This document shows positions 1 through 8,164 of a stretch of 64,000 bases of DNA, piece after piece; the stretch's first letter is position 1, and each line of letters opens with the position of its first letter. The stretch covers positions 22,019-86,018 of the forward strand of contig DATAZY010000009.1 in the NCBI GenBank assembly GCA_036271795.1. Direction: 5' to 3'. Source of the DNA: Galbitalea sp036271795 (GTDB lineage Bacteria > Actinomycetota > Actinomycetes > Actinomycetales > Microbacteriaceae). A program made the position numbers and the translations under genes. Under the pieces are notes generated by a model. The model was given only the letters and a program-made list of their open reading frames with translations. It was not told where the DNA came from and did not search any database.

Positions 1-331
1 TGTCGCTGCCGCGCTCGCCGCGGCCGTCGCGTCGTCAGCAGACCTCGTGGTCACCACGGGCGGGACTGGCGTCGGCGCCGGGGACGGAACGGCCGATGCA
101 ACGGCCGCCATCCTGGACAAGCCGCTGCCCGGTTTCTCCGAGGAGCTACGCCGTCGCGGGGCCACATCCACACCGTTTTCCCTGATCAGCAGAGGAGTAG
201 CCGGCATCGCGGGTTCGACTTTCATCGTCAATCTGCCGGGGTCATCCGCAGGGGTCCGCGACGGACTGCAGCTGCTGGGCGAGGTCGTCGATCACGTTCT
301 GAGCCAGCTCGCTGGGGGAGACCATGGTTGA
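1..331 (+). CDS. mog: Mog/MoaB-like molybdopterin adenylyltransferase, 5' end outside window
   Basis: This is the C-terminal part of a molybdopterin-binding protein; the reading frame is open from base 2 and the start lies upstream of the window. The family adenylylates molybdopterin before molybdate insertion. Visible motifs are TTGGTGVGAGDGT, the typical phosphate-binding turn with its downstream acidic residue, and NLPGS near the C-terminus, which in this family closes the binding site. The stop codon overlaps the start of MoaE by 8 bases, so the two are co-translated, supporting a molybdenum-cofactor operon running in from the left. Whether it is Mog-type or MoaB-type cannot be told from the fragment. 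Confidence 0.85.
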   Translation, partial: VAAALAAAVASSADLVVTTGGTGVGAGDGTADATAAILDKPLPGFSEELRRRGATSTPFSLISRGVAGIAGSTFIVNLPGSSAGVRDGLQLLGEVVDHVLSQLAGGDHG

Positions 332-740
332 GTTCGCGCGCTTGAGTGCCGACCCGATCACCCTGGAGGAGTGCCGTTCCGCGGTGACATCCGATGACTC
401 GGGAGCGATCGTGACGTTCGCTGGCATCGTCCGCGACCACGACGGCGGCCGGGTGGTGTCGTCGCTCGACTATGAGGCGCATCCGTCGGCCGAGGGCGTC
501 CTGGCCGCTGTCGCAGAGTCCGTCGCATCCTCATATCCGGGCGTGAGAATTGCCATCGAGCACCGGACCGGAAGCCTTGCGGTGGGCGACCTCGCGCTGG
601 CCTGCGCCGTGTCATCCGCCCATCGCGCCGACGCCTTTTCCGCCTGTTCCCGTCTCGTCGACGAGGTCAAGCTGCAGGTCCCAATCTGGAAGGAACAGCA
701 CTTCGCCGATGGCACCGCCGAGTGGGTCGGTTCGCTCTGA
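324..740 (+). CDS. moaE: Molybdopterin synthase catalytic subunit MoaE
   Basis: The 138-residue product is the large subunit of molybdopterin synthase, which transfers sulfur from thiocarboxylated MoaD to precursor Z (cPMP). Family motifs appear in order: FAGIVRDHD near residue 31, LDYEAHPSA near 48, HRTGSLAVGD near 80, SSAHRADAF near 96 and VDEVKLQVPIWKEQ near 112, which contains the conserved active-site lysines. Length is normal for the family. The start is ATG overlapping the end of the upstream Mog/MoaB-like gene. No MoaD is visible inside the window; it is presumably encoded further left or elsewhere. Confidence 0.93.
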   Translation: MVEFARLSADPITLEECRSAVTSDDSGAIVTFAGIVRDHDGGRVVSSLDYEAHPSAEGVLAAVAESVASSYPGVRIAIEHRTGSLAVGDLALACAVSSAHRADAFSACSRLVDEVKLQVPIWKEQHFADGTAEWVGSL

Positions 741-811
741 CCTTCTCTTAACCTCCATCTGGAGCACACTCGATGAAGGGATGCGAGCGTGCCCGGTAAA
801 CTCGGTCACTT

Positions 812-2614
812 ATGGCACATCTGCTCGGAGCCGAATCCCTCCACCTCGAATACCCCACCCGTGTCGTCTTCGACAGCGTCACGATCGGGCTCGATGAGGG
901 CCAGCGGATCGGCGTTGTCGGCCGTAACGGCGACGGCAAGTCGAGCCTGCTGCGGCTGCTGTCCGGCCGGCTCGAGCCAGACGGCGGCAGGGTCACGCGG
1001 CGCAACGGAATCACGCTCGGGATGCTCGACCAGGCGGATGAACTCCCCGACGACCAGCTCGTTTCGCACCTCATTGTCGGCAATCGGGATGAGCACGAGT
1101 GGGCGGGGGACGCGCGCGTTCGCGACGTCATCGAGGGACTCGTCGGCGGCATCCCCTGGAGCGCGACGGTGGGTGAGCTCAGCGGTGGCCAGCGTCGCCG
1201 GGTTGCCCTCGCGGCACTTCTGGTCGGCGACTGGGACATCCTGTTTCTCGACGAACCGACCAACCATCTCGATGTCGAGGGCATCGCCTGGCTGGCCGCG
1301 CACCTGAAGCGCCGCTGGTCCGCCAATGCCGGCGGACTCATCGTCGTGACCCACGACCGGTGGTTCCTGGACGAGATCTGCACCGACACCTGGGAAGTGC
1401 ACGACCGCCTCATCGAGCCGTTCGAGGGTGGATATGCCGCCTACATTCTGCAGCGTGTCGAGCGTGATCGGATGGCTGCCGCCTCGGAGTCGAAGCGCCA
1501 GAATCTCATGCGCAAGGAGCTGGCCTGGCTTCGACGCGGCGCTCCGGCGCGCTCGACCAAGCCCAAGTTCAGAATGGATGCGGCGTACGAGCTGATCGAA
1601 AATGAGCCGCCTCCGCGCGACGCGGTTTCGCTTGCCGCGATGGCGATGCAACGCCTCGGCAAGGATGTCGTGGACATCATCGACGTGAGTGTCTCCTACG
1701 ACGACGCCTCTGCAGGCACTACGCGCGAGGTGCTCAAGGAGGTCACCTGGCTCATCGCGCCGGGGGAGCGCACCGGCATCCTCGGCGTTAACGGCGCGGG
1801 CAAGAGCACGCTGCTCGGACTCGTGTCCGGCGAGGTCCATCCGACGACCGGCAACGTCAAGCGTGGCAAGACCATCAAGGTGTCGTTCCTCACCCAGCAG
1901 CTTGCCGAACTCGAAGACATCTGGGAGGACCGCGTCAGCGACGTCCTCAAGCGACAGAAGAGCACGTATGTTTCCGGCGGCAAAGAGATGACACCGACCC
2001 AGCTGCTCGAGCGGGTCGGCTTCCAGAGCGCGCAGCTTTCGACGCGGGTCAAGGAGCTTTCTGGAGGTCAGAAGCGCCGTCTGCAACTGCTGTTGATCAT
2101 CCTCGACGAGCCCAACGTGCTGATTCTGGATGAGCCGACGAACGACCTCGACACCGATATGCTCGCCGCGATCGAGGACCTGCTCGACTCGTTCGCGGGC
2201 ACCCTCCTCGTCGTTTCGCACGACCGGTACCTGATCGAGCGGGTGACCGACCAGCAGTACGCGGTCCTCGATGGACAGCTTCGGCACCTGCCGAAGGGCG
2301 TCGAGCAGTATCTGGAGCTCCGGTCGACGGCGGTCGCCGCCGCTCTGGCACCAGCTCCTAAGTCGTTGGCGCCAGTTCACGCCAGTGCCCTGAAGGGCGC
2401 GGAGCTGCGCAACGCCGAGAAGGAGTTCGCGGCCGCGGGGCGCAAGATCGAAAAGTTGCAGGGCCAGATTGGCGACATCCACCTGAGGCTGGCGGAGCAC
2501 GACCAATCCGACTACGCGGGTCTCGGCACGCTGTCGACCGAACTGGGCACACTCGAGTCTTCCCTCACCGATGTCGAGACCCGGTGGCTCGATCTCAGCG
2601 AACTGCTGGGTTAG
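812..2614 (+). CDS. ABC-F family ATPase (ribosome-associated, duplicated ATPase domains)
   Basis: A 600-residue soluble protein with two ABC ATPase domains and no membrane segments, the layout of ABC-F proteins that act on the ribosome in translation regulation or antibiotic protection. Domain 1 has Walker A GRNGDGKSS (about residue 38), signature LSGGQRRR and Walker B LFLDEPTNHLD; domain 2 has GVNGAGKST (about 329), LSGGQKRR and LILDEPTNDLD. Between them lies a charged linker, and the last ~80 residues look like a coiled coil (ELRNAEKEFAAAGRKIEKLQ). The first domain reads GDGKSS where GxGKST is usual. A TAAACT -10-like box at 797-802 leaves only a very short leader before ATG 812. A resistance role cannot be read from sequence. 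Confidence 0.9.
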   Translation: MAHLLGAESLHLEYPTRVVFDSVTIGLDEGQRIGVVGRNGDGKSSLLRLLSGRLEPDGGRVTRRNGITLGMLDQADELPDDQLVSHLIVGNRDEHEWAGDARVRDVIEGLVGGIPWSATVGELSGGQRRRVALAALLVGDWDILFLDEPTNHLDVEGIAWLAAHLKRRWSANAGGLIVVTHDRWFLDEICTDTWEVHDRLIEPFEGGYAAYILQRVERDRMAAASESKRQNLMRKELAWLRRGAPARSTKPKFRMDAAYELIENEPPPRDAVSLAAMAMQRLGKDVVDIIDVSVSYDDASAGTTREVLKEVTWLIAPGERTGILGVNGAGKSTLLGLVSGEVHPTTGNVKRGKTIKVSFLTQQLAELEDIWEDRVSDVLKRQKSTYVSGGKEMTPTQLLERVGFQSAQLSTRVKELSGGQKRRLQLLLIILDEPNVLILDEPTNDLDTDMLAAIEDLLDSFAGTLLVVSHDRYLIERVTDQQYAVLDGQLRHLPKGVEQYLELRSTAVAAALAPAPKSLAPVHASALKGAELRNAEKEFAAAGRKIEKLQGQIGDIHLRLAEHDQSDYAGLGTLSTELGTLESSLTDVETRWLDLSELLG

Positions 2615-3102
2615 TCGAAGTCGAGGCTCAACTTTCGCAACAGGGTGCTGAGCCGTTCGCGCTCGAGGGCGGACAGCCCATCGAGCAGTTCTGATTCCCC
2701 AAGCAGCAGCAGTGAAATCGCGGAGTCGACCCGATCACGGCCGCGCTCGGTCATGACGACGAGAATGCCGCGTCCGTCGTTTGGGTCCGTCTCGCGTTCG
2801 ACTAACTCGCGTTCGACCAGGCGGTCGATGCGGTTGGTCATCGTCCCGCTCGAGACCAGGGTCTGCTGCAGAAGCGCTTTCGGACTCAGCTGGTAGGGCG
2901 CTCCCGCGCGACGCAGCGCCGACAGAACGTCGAACTCCCAGAGCTCGAGATCGGATGCCGCGAACGCGGTACGACGCGCACGCTCCAAATGACGCGCAAG
3001 CCGTCCGACCCGGCTGAGCACCTGCAGCGGCGCAAAGTCCAGGTCGGGGCGCTCGCGCTCCCAGGCATCGACGATGCGGTCGACTTCGTCGTTTGCAGGC
3101 AT
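2611..3102 (-). CDS. MarR family transcriptional regulator
   Basis: A 163-residue winged-helix protein. The DNA-binding core is LSPKALLQQTLVSSGTMTNRIDRLVERELVERETDPNDGRG, split here as recognition helix (TLVSSGTMTNRIDRL) and wing with the conserved DPNDGRG turn, typical of MarR repressors. It converges tail-to-tail with the ABC-F gene: the two stop codons overlap by 4 bases, so there is no terminator space between them. Start is ATG at 3102. The DLELWEFDVLSALRRAG segment matches the family dimerisation/first helix region. The ligand and target are unknown; the nearby ABC-F ATPase is a possible but unproven partner. Confidence 0.85.
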   Translation of the reverse strand: MPANDEVDRIVDAWERERPDLDFAPLQVLSRVGRLARHLERARRTAFAASDLELWEFDVLSALRRAGAPYQLSPKALLQQTLVSSGTMTNRIDRLVERELVERETDPNDGRGILVVMTERGRDRVDSAISLLLLGESELLDGLSALERERLSTLLRKLSLDFD

Positions 3103-3171
3103 CCCTCATTATCTCAAGGAGTGGCATCCCGCTCTGATCTGGCAGAATTGGCTGGCGCGGATCGCGCGCGG

Positions 3172-3244
3172 TCCGCCTTGGTGTAATCGGCAGCACGGCA
3201 GCCTTTGGAGCTGTTAGGTCCAGGTTCGAGTCCTGGGGGCGGAG
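3172..3244 (+). tRNA. tRNA-Gln (anticodon TTG)
   Basis: The sequence folds as a 73-nt cloverleaf. The acceptor stem pairs TCCGCCT (3172-3178) with GGGCGGA (3237-3243), with discriminator G3244. The D arm is GTGT...GCAC. The anticodon stem is GCAGC/GCTGT around the loop CTTTGGA (3203-3209), giving anticodon TTG at 3205-3207, which reads CAA (glutamine). The T arm is CCAGG-TTCGAGT-CCTGG. CCA is not encoded. The last four bases form part of the terminator stem that follows. Confidence 0.95.
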
Positions 3245-3286
3245 CATGGAAAAAGAGGCGCCGATGCGCCTCTTTTTCCATGCTCC
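3241..3286 (+). terminator. 21-bp perfect hairpin terminator overlapping the tRNA 3' end
   Basis: Positions 3241-3261 and 3266-3286 are perfect inverted repeats with loop CGAT. The outer arm starts with the last four tRNA bases (GGAG), and the second arm carries a TCTTTTTCC run. It is likely an intrinsic terminator for the tRNA, and the symmetric A and T tracts would let it act on both strands. Confidence 0.75.
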
Positions 3287-3436
3287 GCGCTGACAATGGC
3301 GGAGTCTGACGGAAAACGTGAGACCGCGGCCGCCATCCGCTCTCGCGGAGCGCGATCGATCGCAGATCGATCAGACGGGCATCCGGAAGGTCGATACTCA
3401 CCTCACGACTTCGCTGCACCCGAGTGTGCACGAGTC

Positions 3437-3464
3437 TTGCCAATTTGCTTCGCCCGTGTATCTT
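3437..3464 (+). promoter_or_regulatory. Promoter of the ROK regulator, predicted leaderless
   Basis: A -35 box TTGCCA (3437-3442), a 16-bp spacer and a -10 box TATCTT (3459-3464) are followed by six bases and then GTG 3471. Transcription starting about 7 bases after the -10 would begin at the start codon. A GTCTTG half-site (3434-3439), the same as in the palindrome upstream of the XylF-like gene, overlaps the -35, suggesting autoregulation. Confidence 0.55.
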
Positions 3465-3470
3465 CATTCC

Positions 3471-4652
3471 GTGAGCATCACCAGAGCGACGCCGGGGTCG
3501 CAGACTTCACTTCGTGAAGCCAACCGAGCACGCATCATCGATGCCGTCAAACGGCACGGTGGGCTGACGCAGGTGGAGCTTGCGGGGGCGACAGGTCTGT
3601 CTCCTGCGACGGTTTCGAACATCGTCAAGGAACTCACGGCATCCTCGGTCCTGCACACGACGATGACGACGCGGAGCGGTCGAAGGGCCCAGCACGTGAC
3701 TCTTGCGCGTGCTCTCGGCATCGTCGCGGGCGTCCATATTTCGACCAGGCACATGCGCGTCGCGCTCGCGGATGTCGCCGGCACGGTGGTCGCGGAGCAC
3801 AGCATGCCGCTCGCGAAAGATCATCGCGCGGACAACGAACTCGACAAAGTGACGCAGCTCATCGCTGACATGCTGGACTCGGTCGAGGCCAGCATGGACG
3901 AAATCCTCGCCGTCGGGATCGCGCTTCCCGCGCCGGTGGATGCCAGGAAGGGCGAGATTTCGCGGTCAGGTTTGATGCGTGGCTGGGACGGTGTTTCGAT
4001 CGCCGAGCTCATGCACCGCCGCATCCAGCGTCCGGTTTTCGTCGACAACGAAGGAAATCTGGGAGCGCTCGCAGAGTTCAGACTGGGCGCGGCACGCGGT
4101 CGGCGAAACGCTGTCTACATCCGCGTCGGACAGGGGATCGGGGCCGGTCTGGTGCTGAATGGCGCGGTTTACCGCGGTTTTGAGAGCGCGGCAGGCGAGT
4201 TTGGCCACATGACGATCGACGAGCACGGTCCGCTGTGCCGGTGCGGAAACCGCGGATGCCTGGAAGCGATCGCCGGCGGACCGGCGATCATCGACGGTCT
4301 GCGCGAGACCAACGGTCCTCAGAAACTGACGGATGTCGTGGTGCACGCGATCGCGGGCGATCACATCTGCATCCGAGCGATTGCCGATGCCGGCCGTCAC
4401 GTCGGGATCGCGGCGGCCAACGTGTGCAACCTGCTCGCACCTGAGCGGATCGTCGTCGGTGGCGAGCTCGCGCGCGCGGGCGAGCTGTTCCTCGGTCCGC
4501 TTCGACACAGCCTCGAGCGCTCCGTGGTCATGAGCACGGACAAGGTTGCGGATGTCGTTCAGGGCCAGCTGGGTGACCGCGCAGAACTCATGGGAGCGGC
4601 GCTTTACGCCATCGATCGCTCGACCATCGGACTTGACGAGATCGCTCTGTAG
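3471..4652 (+). CDS. ROK family transcriptional regulator (XylR-like)
   Basis: A 393-residue repressor with an N-terminal winged helix (VELAGATGLSPATVSNIVKEL) and a C-terminal ROK sugar-kinase-like domain. The ROK part shows the phosphate-loop-like GVALPAPVD equivalent (VGIALPAPVDA), the sugar-binding segment GEFGHMTIDEHGPLCRC and the zinc motif CRCGNRGCLEAIAGG. GTG 3471 is chosen over longer in-frame starts because the promoter sits directly before it and the protein then begins as family members do. It lies just upstream of, and codirectional with, a xylose-type ABC importer that it likely controls through the palindrome at 4701. The inducer, probably xylose or another pentose, is inferred. 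Confidence 0.85.
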   Translation: MSITRATPGSQTSLREANRARIIDAVKRHGGLTQVELAGATGLSPATVSNIVKELTASSVLHTTMTTRSGRRAQHVTLARALGIVAGVHISTRHMRVALADVAGTVVAEHSMPLAKDHRADNELDKVTQLIADMLDSVEASMDEILAVGIALPAPVDARKGEISRSGLMRGWDGVSIAELMHRRIQRPVFVDNEGNLGALAEFRLGAARGRRNAVYIRVGQGIGAGLVLNGAVYRGFESAAGEFGHMTIDEHGPLCRCGNRGCLEAIAGGPAIIDGLRETNGPQKLTDVVVHAIAGDHICIRAIADAGRHVGIAAANVCNLLAPERIVVGGELARAGELFLGPLRHSLERSVVMSTDKVADVVQGQLGDRAELMGAALYAIDRSTIGLDEIAL

Positions 4653-4700
4653 CTCGACCTCGCAGCCTCGCGTTGCTAACGATTTCAGAACGCTATTCGC

Positions 4701-4746
4701 GTCTTGGCTTCAAGACTTGACGCCAACGTTCTTTTGGTGACATGCT
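4701..4746 (+). promoter_or_regulatory. ROK operator palindrome and promoter of the ABC importer
   Basis: GTCTTG-gctt-CAAGAC (4701-4716) is a perfect 6-4-6 palindrome directly abutting a -35 box TTGACG (4717-4722). A -10-like CATGCT lies at 4741-4746 with an 18-bp spacer. A repressor bound there would block RNA polymerase. The ROK regulator encoded next door is the natural candidate; its own promoter holds one GTCTTG half-site. Confidence 0.5.
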
Positions 4747-4789
4747 CGACCCGGCGCCAATGAGGGCGCCATGAATCGGAGGTTATTCA

Positions 4790-5890
4790 ATGAAGATCGC
4801 CACCAAGAGGGTTGTCGTTTCAGCGGCCGCCCTCCTGCTCACAGCAGGAACGCTGACCGCGTGTTCGAGCACGCCCTCGGGTTCTTCCTCGAGCAAAAGC
4901 ACCGCCTACAAAATCGGCTTCCTTCTCCCCGATGACGTAACCGCCCGCTACGCAGCTGCTGACCAGCCGGACTTCGTCAAGGCGATTGCCAAGCTCGACC
5001 CGTCTGCCATCGTTCTCTACGAAGACGCGAACGGCAGCGCATCGAACCAGCAGCAGCAGGCTCAGGCCATGCTGGCGCAGGGTGTCAACGTTCTCGTCCT
5101 CGACGCGTTCGACGGCGAAGCAGCACAGTCGATCGTGACCGCAGCCGACGCCAAGAAGGTTCCGGTCATCGACTACGACCGTCTGGTTGACGGCGGCAAG
5201 TCGAACTACTACGTGTCCTTCGACAACGAGAAGGTCGGTGTTCTGCAGGGAACTGCATTCGTCGCCCAGCTCAAGAAGGAAGGCGTTCCGGCCGGCTCCG
5301 GCATCCTGATGATCGACGGTTCCCCGACGGACAACAACGCAACGCTGTTCGCCAAGGGTGCTCACTCGGTCATTGACAAGAGCGGATACACGATCCTCGC
5401 CGAGTACAAGACCCCTGGTTGGGACCCGGCACAGGCTCAGACCTGGGCTGCTTCCGAGATCGCTAAGTTCGGAACGCAGATCAAGGGCATCTACGCCGCA
5501 AACGATGGAACCGCTGGCGGTGTCATCGCAGCAGCACACGCCGCGAAGTTCGACCTCTCGAAGGAAGCGCTGACCGGTCAGGATGCAACCGTTGCGGGTA
5601 TGCAGGCGATTCTCGCCGGCGACCAGTACATGTCCGTCTACAAGGCGATCGTGCCTGAGGCAAATGAGGCCGCGTCGCTCGCGATCGCGCTCGCCAAGGG
5701 CCAGCACCCGAAGGCTCCGACCACCGTTGCCGGTGCGTCTGGCCCCGGAGTGCCGTCCTTCCTGCTGGTGCCTGTTGCGGTTACCCGCGACACCATCGAG
5801 TCGACTGTCGTCAAGGACGGCTTCGACGCGGTTGCGGACATCTGCACCGGTTCGTACGCGGCGCTCTGCACGCAGTACGGCATCAAGTAG
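4790..5890 (+). CDS. xylF: Sugar ABC transporter substrate-binding lipoprotein, XylF-like
   Basis: A 366-residue periplasmic-binding-protein-family I lipoprotein. It starts with a basic n-region and a hydrophobic stretch ending in the lipobox LTAC (Cys about residue 25), followed by a Ser-rich linker. The mature protein resembles the D-xylose-binding protein XylF: PVIDYDRLVDGG, YYVSFDNEKVGVLQG and AANDGTAGGVIAA. RBS GGAGG lies 8 bases before ATG 4790. It is the first gene of a three-gene ABC importer, separated from the ATPase gene by a strong hairpin. Xylose is the best guess; related aldoses cannot be excluded. Confidence 0.82.
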   Translation: MKIATKRVVVSAAALLLTAGTLTACSSTPSGSSSSKSTAYKIGFLLPDDVTARYAAADQPDFVKAIAKLDPSAIVLYEDANGSASNQQQQAQAMLAQGVNVLVLDAFDGEAAQSIVTAADAKKVPVIDYDRLVDGGKSNYYVSFDNEKVGVLQGTAFVAQLKKEGVPAGSGILMIDGSPTDNNATLFAKGAHSVIDKSGYTILAEYKTPGWDPAQAQTWAASEIAKFGTQIKGIYAANDGTAGGVIAAAHAAKFDLSKEALTGQDATVAGMQAILAGDQYMSVYKAIVPEANEAASLAIALAKGQHPKAPTTVAGASGPGVPSFLLVPVAVTRDTIESTVVKDGFDAVADICTGSYAALCTQYGIK

Positions 5891-5903
5891 CACCTAGCTA
5901 GAT

Positions 5904-5938
5904 CGGTCGGGGATCACCCACTTGGTGGTCCCCGACCG
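5904..5938 (+). terminator. Intercistronic hairpin after xylF
   Basis: A 15-bp stem (5904-5918 with 5924-5938, one G-U type pair) around the loop CACTT, with no T-run. Such hairpins after a binding-protein gene commonly stabilise the upstream message or attenuate the downstream genes, so the binding protein exceeds the membrane components. Confidence 0.6.
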
Positions 5939-5976
5939 TACTATGTGGTCAGCGACCTGTACACAAAGGAGTAACA

Positions 5977-6822
5977 GTGACTCTCGTTTCCGAGGCGTCG
6001 GCAGACAAGCATGAGACGGCGGATGCCGTTCTGTCCATGCGAGGCATCAACAAAGGCTTTGGTGCCGTACAGGCACTCACCAACATTGACCTGGACATCT
6101 TCCCCGGCGAGGTGGTCGCACTAGTTGGCGACAACGGCGCGGGCAAGTCCACCCTGGTCAAGATTCTCGCGGGTGTTCACCCGCAGGACTCCGGAACGAT
6201 CACGTTCCACGGCAAGACGGTCAGCATCCCGAGTCCAACCGCGTCACGCGGCCTCGGCATCGCGACCGTGTTCCAGGACCTCGCACTGTGCGACAACCTG
6301 GATGTCGTCTCGAATCTCTTTCTCGGTCGCGAGATCGGAACTTTCGCACTCGACGAGGTCGAGATGGAGAGCCGCTCCTGGGAGCTGCTTCGCCAGCTCT
6401 CGGCCAAGATCCCGTCCGTGCGCATCGCGGTCGCGTCCCTCTCCGGTGGGCAGCGGCAGACAGTCGCAATCGCGCGGTCGCTCATCGGTGACCCGAGCGT
6501 GGTCATCCTCGACGAGCCGACCGCCGCGCTGGGTGTCGCCCAGACCGCGGAGGTGCTGAACCTGATCGAGCGCCTGCGTGAGCGCGGCCTCGGCGTACTG
6601 CTTATCAGCCACAACCTGGCCGACGTCCAGGCGGTCGCCGACCGCGCGGTCGTCCTTCGCCTGGGACGCAACAACGGCGAATTCCGCATCGCGGATGTCA
6701 GCTACGAAGACATCATCGCCGCTATCACGGGCGCCACCGACAACGTCGTCACCCGTCGTGAGGCCGCCGTCAAGGCGCTGCACGACGAGAGGGCCAGCCA
6801 GAACGAGGAGAAGAAGAAGTGA
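5977..6822 (+). CDS. xylG: Sugar ABC transporter ATP-binding protein, single-domain XylG type
   Basis: A 281-residue ATPase with Walker A GDNGAGKST, signature LSGGQRQTVAIARS, Walker B VVILDEPTAALG and the switch histidine region LLISHNL. GTG 5977 has the RBS AAAGGAG. E. coli XylG, RbsA and relatives contain two fused ATPase domains (about 500 residues); this protein has only one, so two copies must pair in the transporter. One-domain versions occur in other members of the carbohydrate-uptake-2 group. Its stop overlaps the permease start by 4 bases (GTGA), showing translational coupling. Confidence 0.85.
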   Translation: MTLVSEASADKHETADAVLSMRGINKGFGAVQALTNIDLDIFPGEVVALVGDNGAGKSTLVKILAGVHPQDSGTITFHGKTVSIPSPTASRGLGIATVFQDLALCDNLDVVSNLFLGREIGTFALDEVEMESRSWELLRQLSAKIPSVRIAVASLSGGQRQTVAIARSLIGDPSVVILDEPTAALGVAQTAEVLNLIERLRERGLGVLLISHNLADVQAVADRAVVLRLGRNNGEFRIADVSYEDIIAAITGATDNVVTRREAAVKALHDERASQNEEKKK

Positions 6823-8090
6823 CCCAGACCCCAATTCCCGTCGCGGAATCTTCGACGGCACCAACGGATCTACAGGATGAGCGCCTAATCCGTCCGACGG
6901 GGTTCCGTGAGAACCTTCAGGCGCAGATCAAGCGAGTGCGCACTGGTGACCTCGGACCGCTTCCGGTCGTCATCGGCCTCCTCATTATTTGCGTGATCTT
7001 CCAGGTCATCAGCCCGATCTTCCTCGGCGCGGAGAACATCGGGACGATCATTCTGCTTTACAGTGCGCCTCCCGGTGTGGTCGCGGTTGGCATTGTGCTC
7101 GTGCTGCTGCTCGGCCAGATCGATCTGTCGGTCGGGTCGATGAGCGGTGTCGCGGCATCGATCTTCGCCGTGATCTACACCACCGGGCACGTGCCCGAAT
7201 GGGCGGTCATCATCATCGCGCTGGCGTCCGGGGTGCTGGTCGGGTTCATCTACGGAATCCTCTTCATCCGGTTCAGCGTGCCAAGCTTCGTGATCACGCT
7301 CGCCGGTTTGCTTGCACTGCTCGGTGCGCAGTTGGCCATCCTTGGACCGGTCGGCGACTTCAACATCGCGGCGACGAGCTTCATCGTTCAGCTCGGCCAG
7401 GCATGGTACCTGCCCCCCGTGTTTTCGTACATCTTTGTCGTAATCGCGGCCGGCGGTTACTTTTTCACCGGATTCCTCAAGTCGCGGGCGCGTAACAGGG
7501 CCGGGCTGTCGACTCCGGGTCTCACCGGTCTCGTAGTTCGGGCGGCCCTGCTGCTCGTCGTGCTGGCGCTCTTCGTCACCTACCTGGATTCCTACGCGAA
7601 CGGTGGCGTCGCGACGGCTTTCGTGTTCCTGGTGGTTCTCGTCGTCGTCGTGAATTACGCGCTGACCCGCACGAAGTGGGGTCGCGACGTGTTCGCAGTG
7701 GGCGGCAACGTTGAAGCTGCGCGGCGAGCTGGCATCCGGGTCAATCGTGTTTATATGTCTGTGTTCATACTGTGTGCATTCTTCGCCGCACTCGGTGGCC
7801 TGATGGCCATGGGTCTGCTCGGTGAGACGACCCAGTCGAGCGGTAGCGGTAACTTCAACCTGAATGCGATCGCCGCGGCGGTCATCGGCGGTACCAGCCT
7901 CTTCGGTGGTCGTGGATCCGCGTGGTCGGCGCTGCTGGGGATCCTGGTAATCGAGGCGATTCAGGCCGGATTGAACCTGATGAACCTCAACTCGGACTGG
8001 CAGTTCATCGTCACCGGCCTCGTGCTTCTGGTCGCGGTCATCGTCGACTCGCTGTCGCGTCGGTCGCGTGTGGCGGCCGGTCGAGCGTAG
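6819..8090 (+). CDS. xylH: Sugar ABC transporter permease, XylH-like
   Basis: A 423-residue polytopic membrane protein of the ribose/xylose (CUT2) permease family with about 10-12 hydrophobic segments. Diagnostic motifs are GQIDLSVGSMSG in the first half, GGNVEAARRAGI (the cytoplasmic EAA-like loop that contacts the ATPase) and AAAVIGGTSLFGGRG near the C-terminus. It is the last gene of the importer operon and is followed by a terminator hairpin at 8104. The start is GTG overlapping the xylG stop. Confidence 0.88.
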   Translation: MTQTPIPVAESSTAPTDLQDERLIRPTGFRENLQAQIKRVRTGDLGPLPVVIGLLIICVIFQVISPIFLGAENIGTIILLYSAPPGVVAVGIVLVLLLGQIDLSVGSMSGVAASIFAVIYTTGHVPEWAVIIIALASGVLVGFIYGILFIRFSVPSFVITLAGLLALLGAQLAILGPVGDFNIAATSFIVQLGQAWYLPPVFSYIFVVIAAGGYFFTGFLKSRARNRAGLSTPGLTGLVVRAALLLVVLALFVTYLDSYANGGVATAFVFLVVLVVVVNYALTRTKWGRDVFAVGGNVEAARRAGIRVNRVYMSVFILCAFFAALGGLMAMGLLGETTQSSGSGNFNLNAIAAAVIGGTSLFGGRGSAWSALLGILVIEAIQAGLNLMNLNSDWQFIVTGLVLLVAVIVDSLSRRSRVAAGRA

Positions 8091-8103
8091 TTTCGTCCGT
8101 TCG

Positions 8104-8148
8104 GAACTCCCTCGAGGCAGCCAATGTCTCGGGGGAGTTCTGGCTTTT
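8104..8148 (+). terminator. Intrinsic terminator of the xylose-type ABC operon
   Basis: Arms 8104-8116 and 8128-8140 form a 13-bp stem (one T-G pair) with an 11-base loop and are followed by TGGCTTTT. It lies 14 bases after the permease stop and before glmU, separating the importer from the housekeeping genes. Confidence 0.7.
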
Positions 8149-8164
8149 ACGCGAGAATGGCTCT

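Noticed and set aside
806..2506. Long open frame opposite the ABC-F gene
   Set aside because: It is the mirror of a strongly coding high-GC gene with complete motifs; its translation has no recognisable domain.
4820..5893. Long open frame opposite the XylF-like gene
   Set aside because: Antisense shadow of a gene with lipobox and family motifs.
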